Below, in pieces: positions 38,019-46,847 of a DNA stretch of 64,000 nt. Positions within the stretch are counted from its first letter, which is position 1; each line of letters opens with the position of its first letter. Below the pieces are notes generated by a model. The model did no database searches and was not told the DNA's origin. It saw only the letters and a list, made by a program, of their open reading frames with translations. The DNA is from Shewanella donghaensis (GTDB lineage Bacteria; Pseudomonadota; Gammaproteobacteria; Enterobacterales; Shewanellaceae): NCBI RefSeq assembly GCF_007567505.1, contig NZ_CP041783.1, positions 1,426,001 through 1,490,000 of the forward strand, in the 5' to 3' direction. The position numbers and the translations under genes were made by a program.

Positions 38019-38525
38019 ATGCTTCGTTATCTTATAACCCTTCAAGCCCCTGATAGAAAAGGATTAGTTGAACAGATTGCAAATGTTATAAGTCGTCACA
38101 ATGGCAACTGGTTAGATTCAGAAATGCGTCATATCGACGGTGTATTTGCTGCAATATTACAACTGGAAATTTCAGCCTTGAAATGGGAAGAGTTACTCGA
38201 TGCACTAGAGTGTATTGATGGACTTGCCTGTACCTACAATAAGACCAGTCATACCGCTAGACCTATAAAACGTTTGAGCTTCAATTTAGTCGCTTATGAC
38301 CGCGAAGGTTTAGTGCTCGAAATTTCAAACAAAATTAATGCTCTTGGTATTAATATCGAGCACTTTAGTAGCCAACAAGAAACTGCAAGCCATACGGGTA
38401 TCGCACTATTTAGAGCAACTATGGGATTAGGCTTAACTGATCCTTCCCAAGAAGAGCAACTTACCGAATCTTTATATGAGTTAGGTGACGACGTGGTATT
38501 GGATAAGCTCAGTAAAAGCGCTTAA
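38019..38525 (+). CDS. Glycine cleavage repressor-like ACT protein (GcvR family)
   Basis: The 168-residue protein has two ACT domains: MLRYLITLQAPDRKGLVEQI near 1-20 and RLSFNLVAYDREGLVLEIS near 84-102, each starting with the beta-strand and DR(K/E)GLV helix of amino acid-binding ACT units. This is the GcvR architecture, in which GcvR binds GcvA and represses the glycine cleavage operon in response to glycine. I use the ATG at 38019, since GGGAG stands 8 bp upstream; the TTG at 38004 overlaps that site. No glycine cleavage genes are close, so the target is unproved. Confidence 0.85.
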   Translation: MLRYLITLQAPDRKGLVEQIANVISRHNGNWLDSEMRHIDGVFAAILQLEISALKWEELLDALECIDGLACTYNKTSHTARPIKRLSFNLVAYDREGLVLEISNKINALGINIEHFSSQQETASHTGIALFRATMGLGLTDPSQEEQLTESLYELGDDVVLDKLSKSA

Positions 38526-38545
38526 GTCCCTACTTTTCAACATTA

Positions 38546-38574
38546 GGTAAGCCAATCTATCCTATCGGCTTACC
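38546..38574 (+). terminator. Hairpin after the gcvR-like gene
   Basis: GGTAAGCC and GGCTTACC form a perfect 8-bp stem with a 13-nt loop, 20 bp after the stop. The T run after it is short, so it is a modest terminator call. Confidence 0.5.
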
Positions 38575-38712
38575 TTCAATCCCCGGTAACCTCTTTCATA
38601 TTAATAACAAGTCATGCTAAAGCCAATCTAAAAAAGCGGTTAAAATTAATAGCACTCATCTGTTAGACTTGTTTACATATTAAAGAATAATACTAAACAT
38701 AAGAGTAATTCG

Positions 38713-39531
38713 ATGCTTGGCACCCTATCAAAAATGCGCACACACCTTAATGAACAAGATGAAGTGCAGTACGAAATGCCTGTTGGTGATAAAAGCGTTG
38801 CGCTCAATTCGTTAATTGGCAAAACTCTGACGATGACCCATACAGGTAATATCTTCTGCAGTAACTGCGGTAAAAAGACCAAGAAAAGTTACTCTCAAGG
38901 CCATTGCTTTCCTTGTATGCAAAAACTCGCCAGCTGCGATTTATGCATAATGAAACCAGAAATTTGCCATTTTGATCAAGGCACATGCCGTGAACCAGAA
39001 TGGGCACAAACTCATTGCTTCGTACCCCACTATGTTTACCTTTCAAATACTTCAGGCATTAAAGTCGGTATTACCCGTTACACCCAAATCCCGACACGGT
39101 GGATTGACCAAGGTGCAACTCAAGGCTTACCCATTTTTAAAGTATCAACACGTCAACTTTCAGGTTTAGTTGAAGTTGAATTTGCTAAACTCATCAATGA
39201 TAAAACTAACTGGCAAGCTATGCTAAAAGGTAATGCTGAAGATGTTGATTTAGTCGAGATGGCACAACAACTCATCCCAGAAGTAGAGCAAAAACTGCTA
39301 GAACTACAAAAAGATAACCCAGACTTTGTTATCGAGAGGTTAGATAGTGCTATTCAAAGCATACACTTCCCAATGACTGAGTTTCCTAAAAAAGTTAAGT
39401 CGCATAACTTTGATAAAACACCTGAAGTCACTGGGGTTTTACAAGGTATCAAAGGCCAATACTTAATCTTTGACACTGGTGTGATTAACATCAGAAAATT
39501 TTCATCTTACGAAGTGGAAGTAGCTGAATAA
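38713..39531 (+). CDS. DUF2797 family zinc-ribbon protein
   Basis: A 272-residue protein with three cysteine clusters near residues 55-96 (FCSNCGKKTKKSYSQGHCFPC, CDLC and CREPEWAQTHC), which form a metal-binding domain. It is followed by HYVYLSNTSGIKVGITRY...RWIDQGA, a GIY-YIG-like fold block that lacks a clear catalytic set. The C-terminal helices (VEMAQQLIPEVEQKLLEL) are followed by a small barrel with GVLQGIKGQYLIFD. This is the DUF2797 architecture. Function unknown; nucleic-acid binding is possible. AAGAGTAATTCG precedes the ATG. Confidence 0.82.
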   Translation: MLGTLSKMRTHLNEQDEVQYEMPVGDKSVALNSLIGKTLTMTHTGNIFCSNCGKKTKKSYSQGHCFPCMQKLASCDLCIMKPEICHFDQGTCREPEWAQTHCFVPHYVYLSNTSGIKVGITRYTQIPTRWIDQGATQGLPIFKVSTRQLSGLVEVEFAKLINDKTNWQAMLKGNAEDVDLVEMAQQLIPEVEQKLLELQKDNPDFVIERLDSAIQSIHFPMTEFPKKVKSHNFDKTPEVTGVLQGIKGQYLIFDTGVINIRKFSSYEVEVAE

Positions 39532-39574
39532 GCAAACAATTAATTAATTGTAAACCCATAAAAAATACCATTAA

Positions 39575-39606
39575 AAAAGCCGTTAACATCACTGTTAACG
39601 GCTTTT
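39575..39606. terminator. Bidirectional terminator between convergent genes
   Basis: A perfect 14-bp stem (AAAAGCCGTTAACA / TGTTAACGGCTTTT) with a TCAC loop lies between the DUF2797 gene and the leftward DUF4136 lipoprotein gene, and serves both. Confidence 0.85.
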
Positions 39607-39620
39607 TATCATTCTATATT

Positions 39621-40193
39621 TTACATGCTGTGATTAGGCACAGCATGTAACATTCTGGTGGTTAAAATATCAAAACGTTGTTCACGATCGTCAATCTTTT
39701 TACCCGTATCAGTAAACCCCTGAGCTAACACACGCCATATGGGATCTTGGCGAAGAGGCGTAAACAGCGCAACGAGAACAGAGCCCTTTTCATATTCATC
39801 ATCAACACCATTTGTCGATAAACCCGCAACTAAGCCGGCTTTTTCCATAATTTCTTTATCGCTCATTTCAGATTCTAACGCCATACCAAATCCCACCAGA
39901 ATACTCGGCGACTCGCTGACATAGGCATAGCCTTTTTGCTGCATGATTTTAGTAATTGACTGACGCATGTGGCGAACCAACTCTTCATCATTAAGTTTAT
40001 TCGCAGTATGAACGCTAAACATTGTAGGATGCCAACCAAAGGTTTTGGCCGCTGGCGGGATAAAACCTAAATCACCGGTAGTCACCATAGTCATTCGACT
40101 CGGTGCTGGTGAATTAACGGTCTCATAAGTAGTGCAACCCGCTAACAAAACGATGAATAAACTCATCCATAAACACAGCTGTTTCTTTATCAT
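39621..40193 (-). CDS. DUF4136 family lipoprotein
   Basis: The 190-residue protein has a lipoprotein signal peptide with lipobox LLAGC (Cys20). The mature domain matches DUF4136, as in KTFGWHPTM, LNDEELVRHMRQSITKIMQQKGYAYVSESPSILVGFGMALESEMSD and QDPIWRVLAQGF. After the Cys comes Thr-Thr-Tyr, so it is probably sorted to the outer membrane. Role unknown. It stands alone, converging on the DUF2797 gene over a shared terminator. Confidence 0.82.
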   Translation of the reverse strand: MIKKQLCLWMSLFIVLLAGCTTYETVNSPAPSRMTMVTTGDLGFIPPAAKTFGWHPTMFSVHTANKLNDEELVRHMRQSITKIMQQKGYAYVSESPSILVGFGMALESEMSDKEIMEKAGLVAGLSTNGVDDEYEKGSVLVALFTPLRQDPIWRVLAQGFTDTGKKIDDREQRFDILTTRMLHAVPNHSM

Positions 40194-40498
40194 TTAAGCG
40201 TTAATCCTCTATTTAACAAACTCTCAAACATACTAGAGATCATGTTATGAGCTCTTCATATTGATTAAGGTATCATATGAAGCCTAACCTAACCTGACTC
40301 AAATTCAATAACAACATAATAAACGCACAACCAACCACAAACAACAACCACCTTAATATGTAATATGACCGAAACAACTGACAAACAATCGTATCTTGGC
40401 CAATATATCAAACATCAATTTTACTAGGTTACTATGAATATTAAGGCTAAAATGCCACTTCAAAATCATCACTATTGCATCAAAATACCTGACGAAAT
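40194..40498. other. Intergenic region upstream of LysE-type gene
   Basis: Just over 300 AT-rich bp separating divergent genes. I found no repeat, hairpin or ORF that stands out. Confidence 0.3.
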
Positions 40499-41098
40499 AT
40501 GGAATTAATTTTAACAATAGCCTTATTTGCTTTCTCTGCAGGTATTACACCTGGCCCGAATAATATTATGCTGATGACTTCAGGAGTGAATTTTGGCGTC
40601 AAGCGAACCCTTCCTCATTTACTCGGCATATCCTTAGGCTTTCCGACAATGATTTTAGCGATAGGACTTGGGTTAAGCGGCTTATTTCAAGCCTTTCCAA
40701 TTGCCCATCAAATCATTAAAATTGTCGGTATTGCTTACCTGCTTTATCTATCTTGGATAATCGCCAATAGTAATAGTAACCTTGAAGGTAAGAAAACCAG
40801 TAAGCCTTTTAGCTTTCTACAAGCAGCGGCTTTTCAATGGGTGAACCCTAAAGGCTGGATTATCGCTATTGGTACTATCGCGACGTTCACCAATATTGAG
40901 CAACCATTAACGCCGCAAATTCTGACCATCGCAATGGTGTTTTTATGTATTGCACTGCCTTGTGGCTCGGTATGGCTTAGCTTTGGGATTGCACTTAAAA
41001 GAGTGCTTAAAAATCAGCGACAACAGAGAATATTTAATATTTCAATGGCAGTATTATTAGTCCTGTCGATTATTCCAATGGTCATTCCCAATAATTAA
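40499..41098 (+). CDS. LysE/RhtB family amino-acid exporter
   Basis: A 199-residue inner-membrane protein with six predicted segments. The N-terminal FAFSAGITPGPNNIMLMTSGVNFGVKRTLPHLLGI is the LysE/RhtB signature (GPNN after a GxxPGP-type turn), and the mid-protein FQWVNPKGWIIAIGTIATF is typical for the family. It should export an amino acid or homoserine-like compound; the substrate cannot be told. It precedes the DUF1415 gene by 18 bp, so the two may be one transcript. Confidence 0.85.
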   Translation: MELILTIALFAFSAGITPGPNNIMLMTSGVNFGVKRTLPHLLGISLGFPTMILAIGLGLSGLFQAFPIAHQIIKIVGIAYLLYLSWIIANSNSNLEGKKTSKPFSFLQAAAFQWVNPKGWIIAIGTIATFTNIEQPLTPQILTIAMVFLCIALPCGSVWLSFGIALKRVLKNQRQQRIFNISMAVLLVLSIIPMVIPNN

Positions 41099-41116
41099 TA
41101 ACATCATAGGTTTTAT

Positions 41117-41665
41117 ATGTCTGATATAAATGAAGTTGAATTAGAGACTGCTAACTGGGTGTCTAAAGTGATCATGAAATACAATATCTGTCCGTTTGCA
41201 CGCCGTGAAATAGAAAAGAATAGCATTCGTTATTTCACCTGTGAGCAAACTAAAATGAAACTGGTCATCAAAGACTTTTTGAACGAATGCCGTTTTTTAG
41301 ATGATAATCCGCAAGCTGAAACTACCCTGTTTATATTGCCACGCGGTTTTGAAGGGTTTTATAGTTATCTTGATTTTGTCGATTTGGCCAATGACAAACT
41401 GCTTGAGAATGATTATGAAGGGATTTATCAACTAGCCAGTTTTCACCCTGATTACTGTTTCGATGGAGAGTCGCAAGATAGCGCTGCAAACTATACCAAT
41501 AGAGCTCCCTACCCAACGGTGCATATTATCCGTGAAGCCAGCATGGAAGCCGCTTTAGCTGAATATAATGAGCCAGAATCGATACCAGAGCGTAATATAG
41601 CCTTCGCAGAAAAGAAAGGCACTGCCTTTTTTGAAGCCTTATTAAAGCAGTGCAAACAGGGTTAG
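41117..41665 (+). CDS. DUF1415 family protein
   Basis: The 182-residue cytoplasmic protein has the family blocks WVSKVIMKYNICPFARREIEK (residues 14-34), TTLFILPRGFEGFYSYLDFVDLAN and YQLASFHPDYCFDGESQDSAANYTNRAPYPTVHIIREASME. C26 and the second Cys in PDYCF are conserved-looking, perhaps redox or metal linked. Function unknown. Located 18 bp after the LysE-type exporter gene, and ending 15 bp from the convergent outer-membrane gene with no terminator between. Confidence 0.85.
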   Translation: MSDINEVELETANWVSKVIMKYNICPFARREIEKNSIRYFTCEQTKMKLVIKDFLNECRFLDDNPQAETTLFILPRGFEGFYSYLDFVDLANDKLLENDYEGIYQLASFHPDYCFDGESQDSAANYTNRAPYPTVHIIREASMEAALAEYNEPESIPERNIAFAEKKGTAFFEALLKQCKQG

Positions 41666-41680
41666 CACTGCTATGTATAC

Positions 41681-42934
41681 CTAAAAGGCCTCATTAACAT
41701 TAAAGTAAAAGCCTGAGTCTCCATCACCCAAAGCGAAATCGAGACGAAGGTTCACTTTAGGCTTTACTTCGAAACGATAACCGACACCAACATTGGGCAG
41801 TAAATTGGATGATATTAAATCATTAAAATCTTCAGATATTACCCCTGCACCGACCCAGTATACCATGCCATGCCTACCGCTTATATGTTGACGATATTCA
41901 GCCTGAGCCAGTAACATCTGCTTATCACGGTATCGGCCAGTGGTATAACCTCTTAATGAATCACCACCACCTATTTTTGATAGTTGATCCCATGGTACAT
42001 CTCCATGGGTAAAGCGTCCCCTGATTTGCCAGGCAAAAATATCATCTTCAGAGACTTTATAGTAGGTGCTATATAAGGCGTTATAGGCCTCAAAATCGGT
42101 TTTACTGCCTAAGTCTTTTCGATATACGCCTACTTCTATCTGGGCAATTCTGCCAGTTTGCGGGTTTAATACGTTGTCACGGGTATCAAAATTTAATAGT
42201 AAATTAATGCCTACACTGTGTGAGCTATCGAATAAAGGATCTACTGAAACGGCGGCATCTAATATATCGACATCACTGGCTTCTGCATAATGAGCATCAA
42301 AACCAACTCCGACAAAACTGTTTGTCGATATCCGTTGGTGAAACATGGGGTTTATTCCATAAGTTCGGCTGCTCAATTCAACACGATTGTTGTCATTATG
42401 ATTATTGTCATATCCAATGCCATAATAAACATCTGGAACGTCAAAAAACTCAGCTGAAATAAATAACCGCTGATTATCGTCATTAAAAAATGTTTTACTT
42501 TCAACTGCAGCGCCTAGCGCACCATTGATTGATGCGAGTCCATTAATCACCAATGATGATAATTGACTCACTTTGTCTTCAGGGTCCACCTGATATAAAC
42601 CTACGGCAGACACGCCGACGCCCAAACTCATTTCAGGATTATAAAAAGGGCCAGGAAGAATACTAAAATCGATTAATTTATCTGGGTCAAACTCACCATC
42701 TGCACCAATTTTCTTTAAAAAATCTTCAAACCATCCTTCAGATCCTTGATCATCAGCTATGGTTTCGATTTGATCCGGTGCAACCGATTCATGCTCATCT
42801 TGGTTTGCCGTTATTGGTGCGTTATTATCGAAATTAGATTCAGAAAGAACATCAGCAACTGCATAGTTGATGCTAAATAAGCTAACACTAATAGCAATTA
42901 GCAGACTTGAAACAGAGTGGTTAGTTATTTTCAT
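41681..42934 (-). CDS. BamA/TamA (Omp85)-like outer membrane protein
   Basis: A 417-residue outer-membrane barrel lacking recognisable POTRA domains. A signal peptide (MKITNHSVSSLLIAISVSLF..) and an acidic linker to about 85 are followed by a beta-barrel: FYNPEMSLGVGVSAVGLYQV near 93-112, NLLLNFDTRDNVLNPQTGRIAQIEVGVY, and the C-terminal KIGGGDSLRGYTTGRYRD and DFALGDGDSGFYFNVNEAF. LRGY is the hallmark of Omp85 barrels. This resembles short bacterial surface antigen (D15) proteins. I use the ATG at 42934, which overlaps the DUF4056 gene stop by 14 bp. Last gene of the envelope module. Confidence 0.78.
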   Translation of the reverse strand: MKITNHSVSSLLIAISVSLFSINYAVADVLSESNFDNNAPITANQDEHESVAPDQIETIADDQGSEGWFEDFLKKIGADGEFDPDKLIDFSILPGPFYNPEMSLGVGVSAVGLYQVDPEDKVSQLSSLVINGLASINGALGAAVESKTFFNDDNQRLFISAEFFDVPDVYYGIGYDNNHNDNNRVELSSRTYGINPMFHQRISTNSFVGVGFDAHYAEASDVDILDAAVSVDPLFDSSHSVGINLLLNFDTRDNVLNPQTGRIAQIEVGVYRKDLGSKTDFEAYNALYSTYYKVSEDDIFAWQIRGRFTHGDVPWDQLSKIGGGDSLRGYTTGRYRDKQMLLAQAEYRQHISGRHGMVYWVGAGVISEDFNDLISSNLLPNVGVGYRFEVKPKVNLRLDFALGDGDSGFYFNVNEAF

Positions 42935-44336
42935 TAAGCAGCGCACCTATTGCAGGTTGTTTCATTCCTGAATCCAACATTGCAGACTCACCCAATAACT
43001 CAGCAGTTTGCAGTTCATCGTCTTCACTGTTGTCTGGTAAATCTGCAAGTAGTACTTGTTGATGGGTTAGATGAGGATTATCAGCTAAATGTTGTTCCAG
43101 TAACACGTAATCCTCACGTTCATCGTATTTGGCAATGTCGACAAACTGTAAATGAGTAATGCCATCAAGCCACAACTCCTCTGGTACGTGACTAAATGAG
43201 CCAGCAAACTTTTTATCCACGCTAATGTGCTGCACTGCAACTTCATCAAAATTAATGCCAAAAAGCTCAACTGCTAATGATAAGTTTTGTGGTGATGTAG
43301 GCTCTTCGTAAATCGATGCAAGCTTATCCCACTCTGAACTCGCTTGAGCTTGTTCTTTACTGACTAAATGAGGCGATTGCTTATTTCCTAACTTATAATG
43401 ACGTTTAAGTAATACAAATTTATTCGGCAGCGGTTCATTTGAATCCCACCAATCAGCATCTATCGCTCTAAAGAGTGCATTGGTTTGCTCTTTAGATAAA
43501 GGCTCTAGCCAGGTCAATGTGGCGGCTAACCAGCCAGTCATATGATAGTCATATTGCTTCTTAGTCATGGCTAAATTATTGGTCAATATTGCTAGGGCTA
43601 TTTTTGCCCCTAACATATTGGAATATAAATCTTCTACCGAGTAAGCCGATACCGCTTCGGTCCACAAAGCAAAACTACGATAGCCATGCCACTGAGATAT
43701 CTCATGGGCTTCTGCCATTGAGAATGCTAATCGCGCAGCCATGGCCGCGGCTAACTCCCAACGATCATCTGCTGATAATTCGCTTACATCAAATGCCGTC
43801 ATTTCAATGCTTCTTTGACCAATTTCAAGTGGTAACTTGATAGAATGTGCCTGACCCAATTTGGGTAGAATTTGATAAAATAAGGCAATGGCATTATCTG
43901 CAGTATCTCGCACATGGGCTAAATCAATAAATCCGCCTTTACGGGTATAGAGCATGCCATTGTTTTCCATGCTTTTACCACTATCTGGTGATGATTTCTC
44001 ATAACTAAATGTTCCAGCGTCAAAAGCATGGGCACCAATATCTTCAAGTTCGACAGTATTAGCGTGACGATAAAAAGGAATGGGCAATAACCCCATGGCC
44101 ACTTTTTGGTCAAAACCAAAAGCACAACAAGGTCGAACACTCGCAGGCATCGATAAAGCAGCATCAGGCAAGATAATATCTCTGATTAAAGCATTATCAG
44201 GAATATCATCTAATGCGGCACTCACAGCAATATCAGAGGGTAATGCGCGTACTTGCCATTCATTACTAGAGCACCCACCCAAAGTCATGGTTAAACCTAA
44301 AAATAATAGTCCTACCAATATATTGACGATCTTCAT
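42921..44336 (-). CDS. DUF4056 family lipoprotein
   Basis: The 471-residue protein has a lipoprotein signal peptide with lipobox LGGCSS (Cys22). The middle, with RKGGFIDLAHVRDTADN and AAAMAARLAFSMAEAHEISQWHG near residues 130-220, carries a helix with HEISQWHG that recalls a metal-binding HExxxH pattern (H-E-I-S-Q-W-H). This is typical for DUF4056 and suggests a zinc-dependent hydrolase on the periplasmic or outer-membrane face, but no activity is known. Its start overlaps the hydrolase lipoprotein stop by 4 bp and its stop overlaps the Omp85-like start by 14 bp, so expression is coupled. Confidence 0.8.
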   Translation of the reverse strand: MKIVNILVGLLFLGLTMTLGGCSSNEWQVRALPSDIAVSAALDDIPDNALIRDIILPDAALSMPASVRPCCAFGFDQKVAMGLLPIPFYRHANTVELEDIGAHAFDAGTFSYEKSSPDSGKSMENNGMLYTRKGGFIDLAHVRDTADNAIALFYQILPKLGQAHSIKLPLEIGQRSIEMTAFDVSELSADDRWELAAAMAARLAFSMAEAHEISQWHGYRSFALWTEAVSAYSVEDLYSNMLGAKIALAILTNNLAMTKKQYDYHMTGWLAATLTWLEPLSKEQTNALFRAIDADWWDSNEPLPNKFVLLKRHYKLGNKQSPHLVSKEQAQASSEWDKLASIYEEPTSPQNLSLAVELFGINFDEVAVQHISVDKKFAGSFSHVPEELWLDGITHLQFVDIAKYDEREDYVLLEQHLADNPHLTHQQVLLADLPDNSEDDELQTAELLGESAMLDSGMKQPAIGALLNENN

Positions 44337-45250
44337 TGAATAAATGTCCTTATTTCATTAGTTATTTTCTCAGGAAAGTCATTACTTAACCCATGGGCAC
44401 CATCAGGAATAACGATGATAGGTGCATTCAAAAACTCAGCAAAGCGTTGGCCATTATCTAGCAAAAAAACCTGATCGTTAGCTCCCCAAATAAGCAATGA
44501 AGGCGGAAGCGGATGTTCAAAACCTGCAGCAATAAGTTGATCTCGGTATGCCGGTAATGTGGTAATGAGTGATTCTTTTTCAGGGTGATAACTGTCGAAG
44601 TATTGATGGTAAACCTGTGTATCAATAAAAGATGGCATCCAAGGAAAGCTCACAAAGGTATTTTCCAATAACAATCTCACTTCGGAACCATTTTTAGGGA
44701 CAAACACATCTTTTGCTTCATCGGCGCCGAAGCGTCGACTCATCGCCAGCATATCCTCATCAGAGAAAATAATTCCTGGGCTCGCCAGCATAACCGCTTT
44801 ATTCACCTTGGGTTCATTGATCATTAAATCGAAGGTAACAAAGCCCCCAAAAGAGATACCGACGACATTCACGCTATTGAGCTCTAAAGAACTAATCAGC
44901 TGCTGTATGGCTTGAGTCTCGGAGCTAATAGTTGCTGGAGCATCATTAAATGAATCACCAAACCATAATAAATCAGGCACGATAACATGATAATCTGCAC
45001 TCAAATCTTTCATGATTTCGTACCAACTTGTCATGCCTGTGCCACCAAAGCCATGCAAAAGAAAAATCACTGGAGCCCTAGTATCACCACCCTGCCAATA
45101 ATGCAGTTCGCCGCCTTCTTCTAACGCTAATGTATGACGCTCAAAACCTGTATTCGTTAAGCTAGATTGTTGATATTGATCAATCATATTAACAGTGCCA
45201 CAACCTGTTAAAAGCAATATAAGAAAAATTACAGCGACAGTTTTCATCAT
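44333..45250 (-). CDS. Alpha/beta-hydrolase lipoprotein
   Basis: The 305-residue protein has a short lipoprotein signal peptide with lipobox LLTGCGT (Cys17). The fold is alpha/beta hydrolase: oxyanion turn FLLHGFGGTGMTSW near 65-78, nucleophile Ser in VVGISFGGFVTFD near 130-143, an Asp likely in SLLIWGANDQVF and His in PDGAHGLSND near 285. A lipid-anchored hydrolase facing the periplasm or outer-membrane inner leaflet is the reading; the substrate could be a lipid or ester. It shares one base with the previous stop (TAATG) and overlaps the DUF4056 gene by 4 bp. Confidence 0.82.
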   Translation of the reverse strand: MMKTVAVIFLILLLTGCGTVNMIDQYQQSSLTNTGFERHTLALEEGGELHYWQGGDTRAPVIFLLHGFGGTGMTSWYEIMKDLSADYHVIVPDLLWFGDSFNDAPATISSETQAIQQLISSLELNSVNVVGISFGGFVTFDLMINEPKVNKAVMLASPGIIFSDEDMLAMSRRFGADEAKDVFVPKNGSEVRLLLENTFVSFPWMPSFIDTQVYHQYFDSYHPEKESLITTLPAYRDQLIAAGFEHPLPPSLLIWGANDQVFLLDNGQRFAEFLNAPIIVIPDGAHGLSNDFPEKITNEIRTFIQ

Positions 45251-46110
45251 TAGAATCTATATCCTATCCCAGCCATAAAGCTTGATCGCGTGCCAAAACC
45301 GCCTTCAATCAGTAAATCAAAGCCTTTTCCTAGCGCAATCTGACCGCCAAACAAACCATTCCACTTATCTTCTAAATGCTGGTTTACTTCAAACTTGCCA
45401 TCACCTAAAGGGATACCAATATCAGATAAATAGCCACTAAAGGTTTGCTCTACGTTTTGGTACATAGCACCAACCCATATTTGGGTATCATGACCATAAA
45501 ACTTTGTGCGATAACCGACCCTTGGTGAGACCACAATTGAACTAATTTCGCCATCAAGAATATCAAGGTCGGTATTGGTATAATTTACGTCAAGTAATGC
45601 GAACCAGTTGCCGATACCACCCACAATTGTGCCGCCAGCGCCATAAGTGGTGCCTTTAAAATTTAACTCAAAATCGAATGGGTCAGATACCAGTGGAGGC
45701 TGAAAAGGCCTATCAAATTCAATTTGTACATTGGCGATACTGCTTCCTTTTGTTTGACCGATAACGCCATATAAATTTAAAAAAGGTAGTACCCACATAT
45801 CTGCACGTAAAGTTATCGTTTCTGAGTCTTGAAAAGCTTCACTACCTTTAATTGAAACATTATCGTCAATGATATCTCCTAAACCGGAAAAACTCACACT
45901 ATCAACGATTAAGGGTTGTTCCATCGACATGTAATTGATTGTGAAACCGTAAGGTTTAGGCAGTTCATGCCCCAAATCAATGGCTTCTTGTGCCCATATA
46001 GGAAATGCACGCTCATATTTTGGGGTGACTTCTATTGTTTCTTCTGCAACAGCAAATGCACTTAAAAAACCGCTAGAAAGCAGTAATACAACGAAAGAAA
46101 TACGTAACAT
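45250..46110 (-). CDS. Outer-membrane beta-barrel protein, first gene of envelope module
   Basis: A 286-residue protein with a signal peptide (MLRISFVVLLLSSGFLSAFA) and a pattern of amphipathic strands: ITLRADMWVLPFLNLYGVIGQTKG, GTTYGAGGTIVGGIGNWFALLDVNYTNTDL and VSPRVGYRTKFYGHDTQIWVGAMYQNVEQ. It ends ..FMAGIGYRF, with a C-terminal Phe as required for insertion by BamA. The barrel has about ten to twelve strands. I know of no named relative. Promoter should lie in the preceding 335 bp, and the gene heads the run OMP-hydrolase-DUF4056-Omp85. Confidence 0.72.
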   Translation of the reverse strand: MLRISFVVLLLSSGFLSAFAVAEETIEVTPKYERAFPIWAQEAIDLGHELPKPYGFTINYMSMEQPLIVDSVSFSGLGDIIDDNVSIKGSEAFQDSETITLRADMWVLPFLNLYGVIGQTKGSSIANVQIEFDRPFQPPLVSDPFDFELNFKGTTYGAGGTIVGGIGNWFALLDVNYTNTDLDILDGEISSIVVSPRVGYRTKFYGHDTQIWVGAMYQNVEQTFSGYLSDIGIPLGDGKFEVNQHLEDKWNGLFGGQIALGKGFDLLIEGGFGTRSSFMAGIGYRF

Positions 46111-46445
46111 AAAATCAGGAACCTCAATAGATACTCTTCAAATCATATATTTAACATCATAATTTAATCATAGTCTTAAATATATAATTTGAATGTAAAA
46201 CGAACAGCAAAATTTTGTAAGCGGCGAATCATAGAGAGGAAAGCTGAAGATAGTATTAAAAAAGTCGCCTAACCGTTGATTAACAGCAAGAATACTTTAA
46301 CATGCAATTAATTTAATTGTTTATTATCTTGACGATTAACACATATTGTTGCCTAAATAACACAAGATAGCATTTAAACAACAAATCAATGAGTTATCAA
46401 CTTGGTCAAAGAATAAAAACAACAGATGTAACAGCTATGTTTTAA
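46111..46445. other. Promoter-side gap before the envelope module
   Basis: AT-rich, 335 bp, without an ORF or strong hairpin. It must contain the envelope module promoter and the end of the small membrane protein's transcript. Confidence 0.3.
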
Positions 46446-46847
46446 CTACCCAAAAGTACAGCTTAATATAGTGTTTTCAGAAAGAGTCAGAGTCACTCTT
46501 TTATTGAACTCAAAGTTAGTGATATAACCGCAAGCCCCTTTAATTACTGCGCCACTATCAAGTGATATTTCATATAGATATTGGCCATCAAACTGCGCCA
46601 AATCATAATGAATAGTATTAGTCGCTCCCTCAGTTATTACACCAAAATCCAAACGGCTATGGGGGAGTGCTATATAGGAAGACTCAATGATATGACTAGA
46701 TTGGTTACTGATCGTTAAACTGGGGCTGATAAAAAAATAACAGTAATACAAAAGCAATATGATGCTACAAAGTAACAGAGTCACTTTGGCAACGAGTTGT
46801 CCCCAACGTGTGCCTATTTCAAATTGATTACTCTTAGAAAAAAACAT
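46446..46847 (-). CDS. Small membrane protein of unknown function, 133 aa
   Basis: I do not recognise it. Residues about 16-42 form one hydrophobic segment (VAKVTLLLCSIILLLYYCYFFI), preceded by a short basic N-terminus. The rest, outside, is a small beta-rich domain with two cysteines (CGYI near 110 and the final CTFG) that could pair. The ATG at 46847 comes immediately after the methyltransferase stop (TAAATG) with AAGG 6 bp before it, so translation is coupled to that gene. Confidence 0.55.
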   Translation of the reverse strand: MFFSKSNQFEIGTRWGQLVAKVTLLLCSIILLLYYCYFFISPSLTISNQSSHIIESSYIALPHSRLDFGVITEGATNTIHYDLAQFDGQYLYEISLDSGAVIKGACGYITNFEFNKRVTLTLSENTILSCTFG

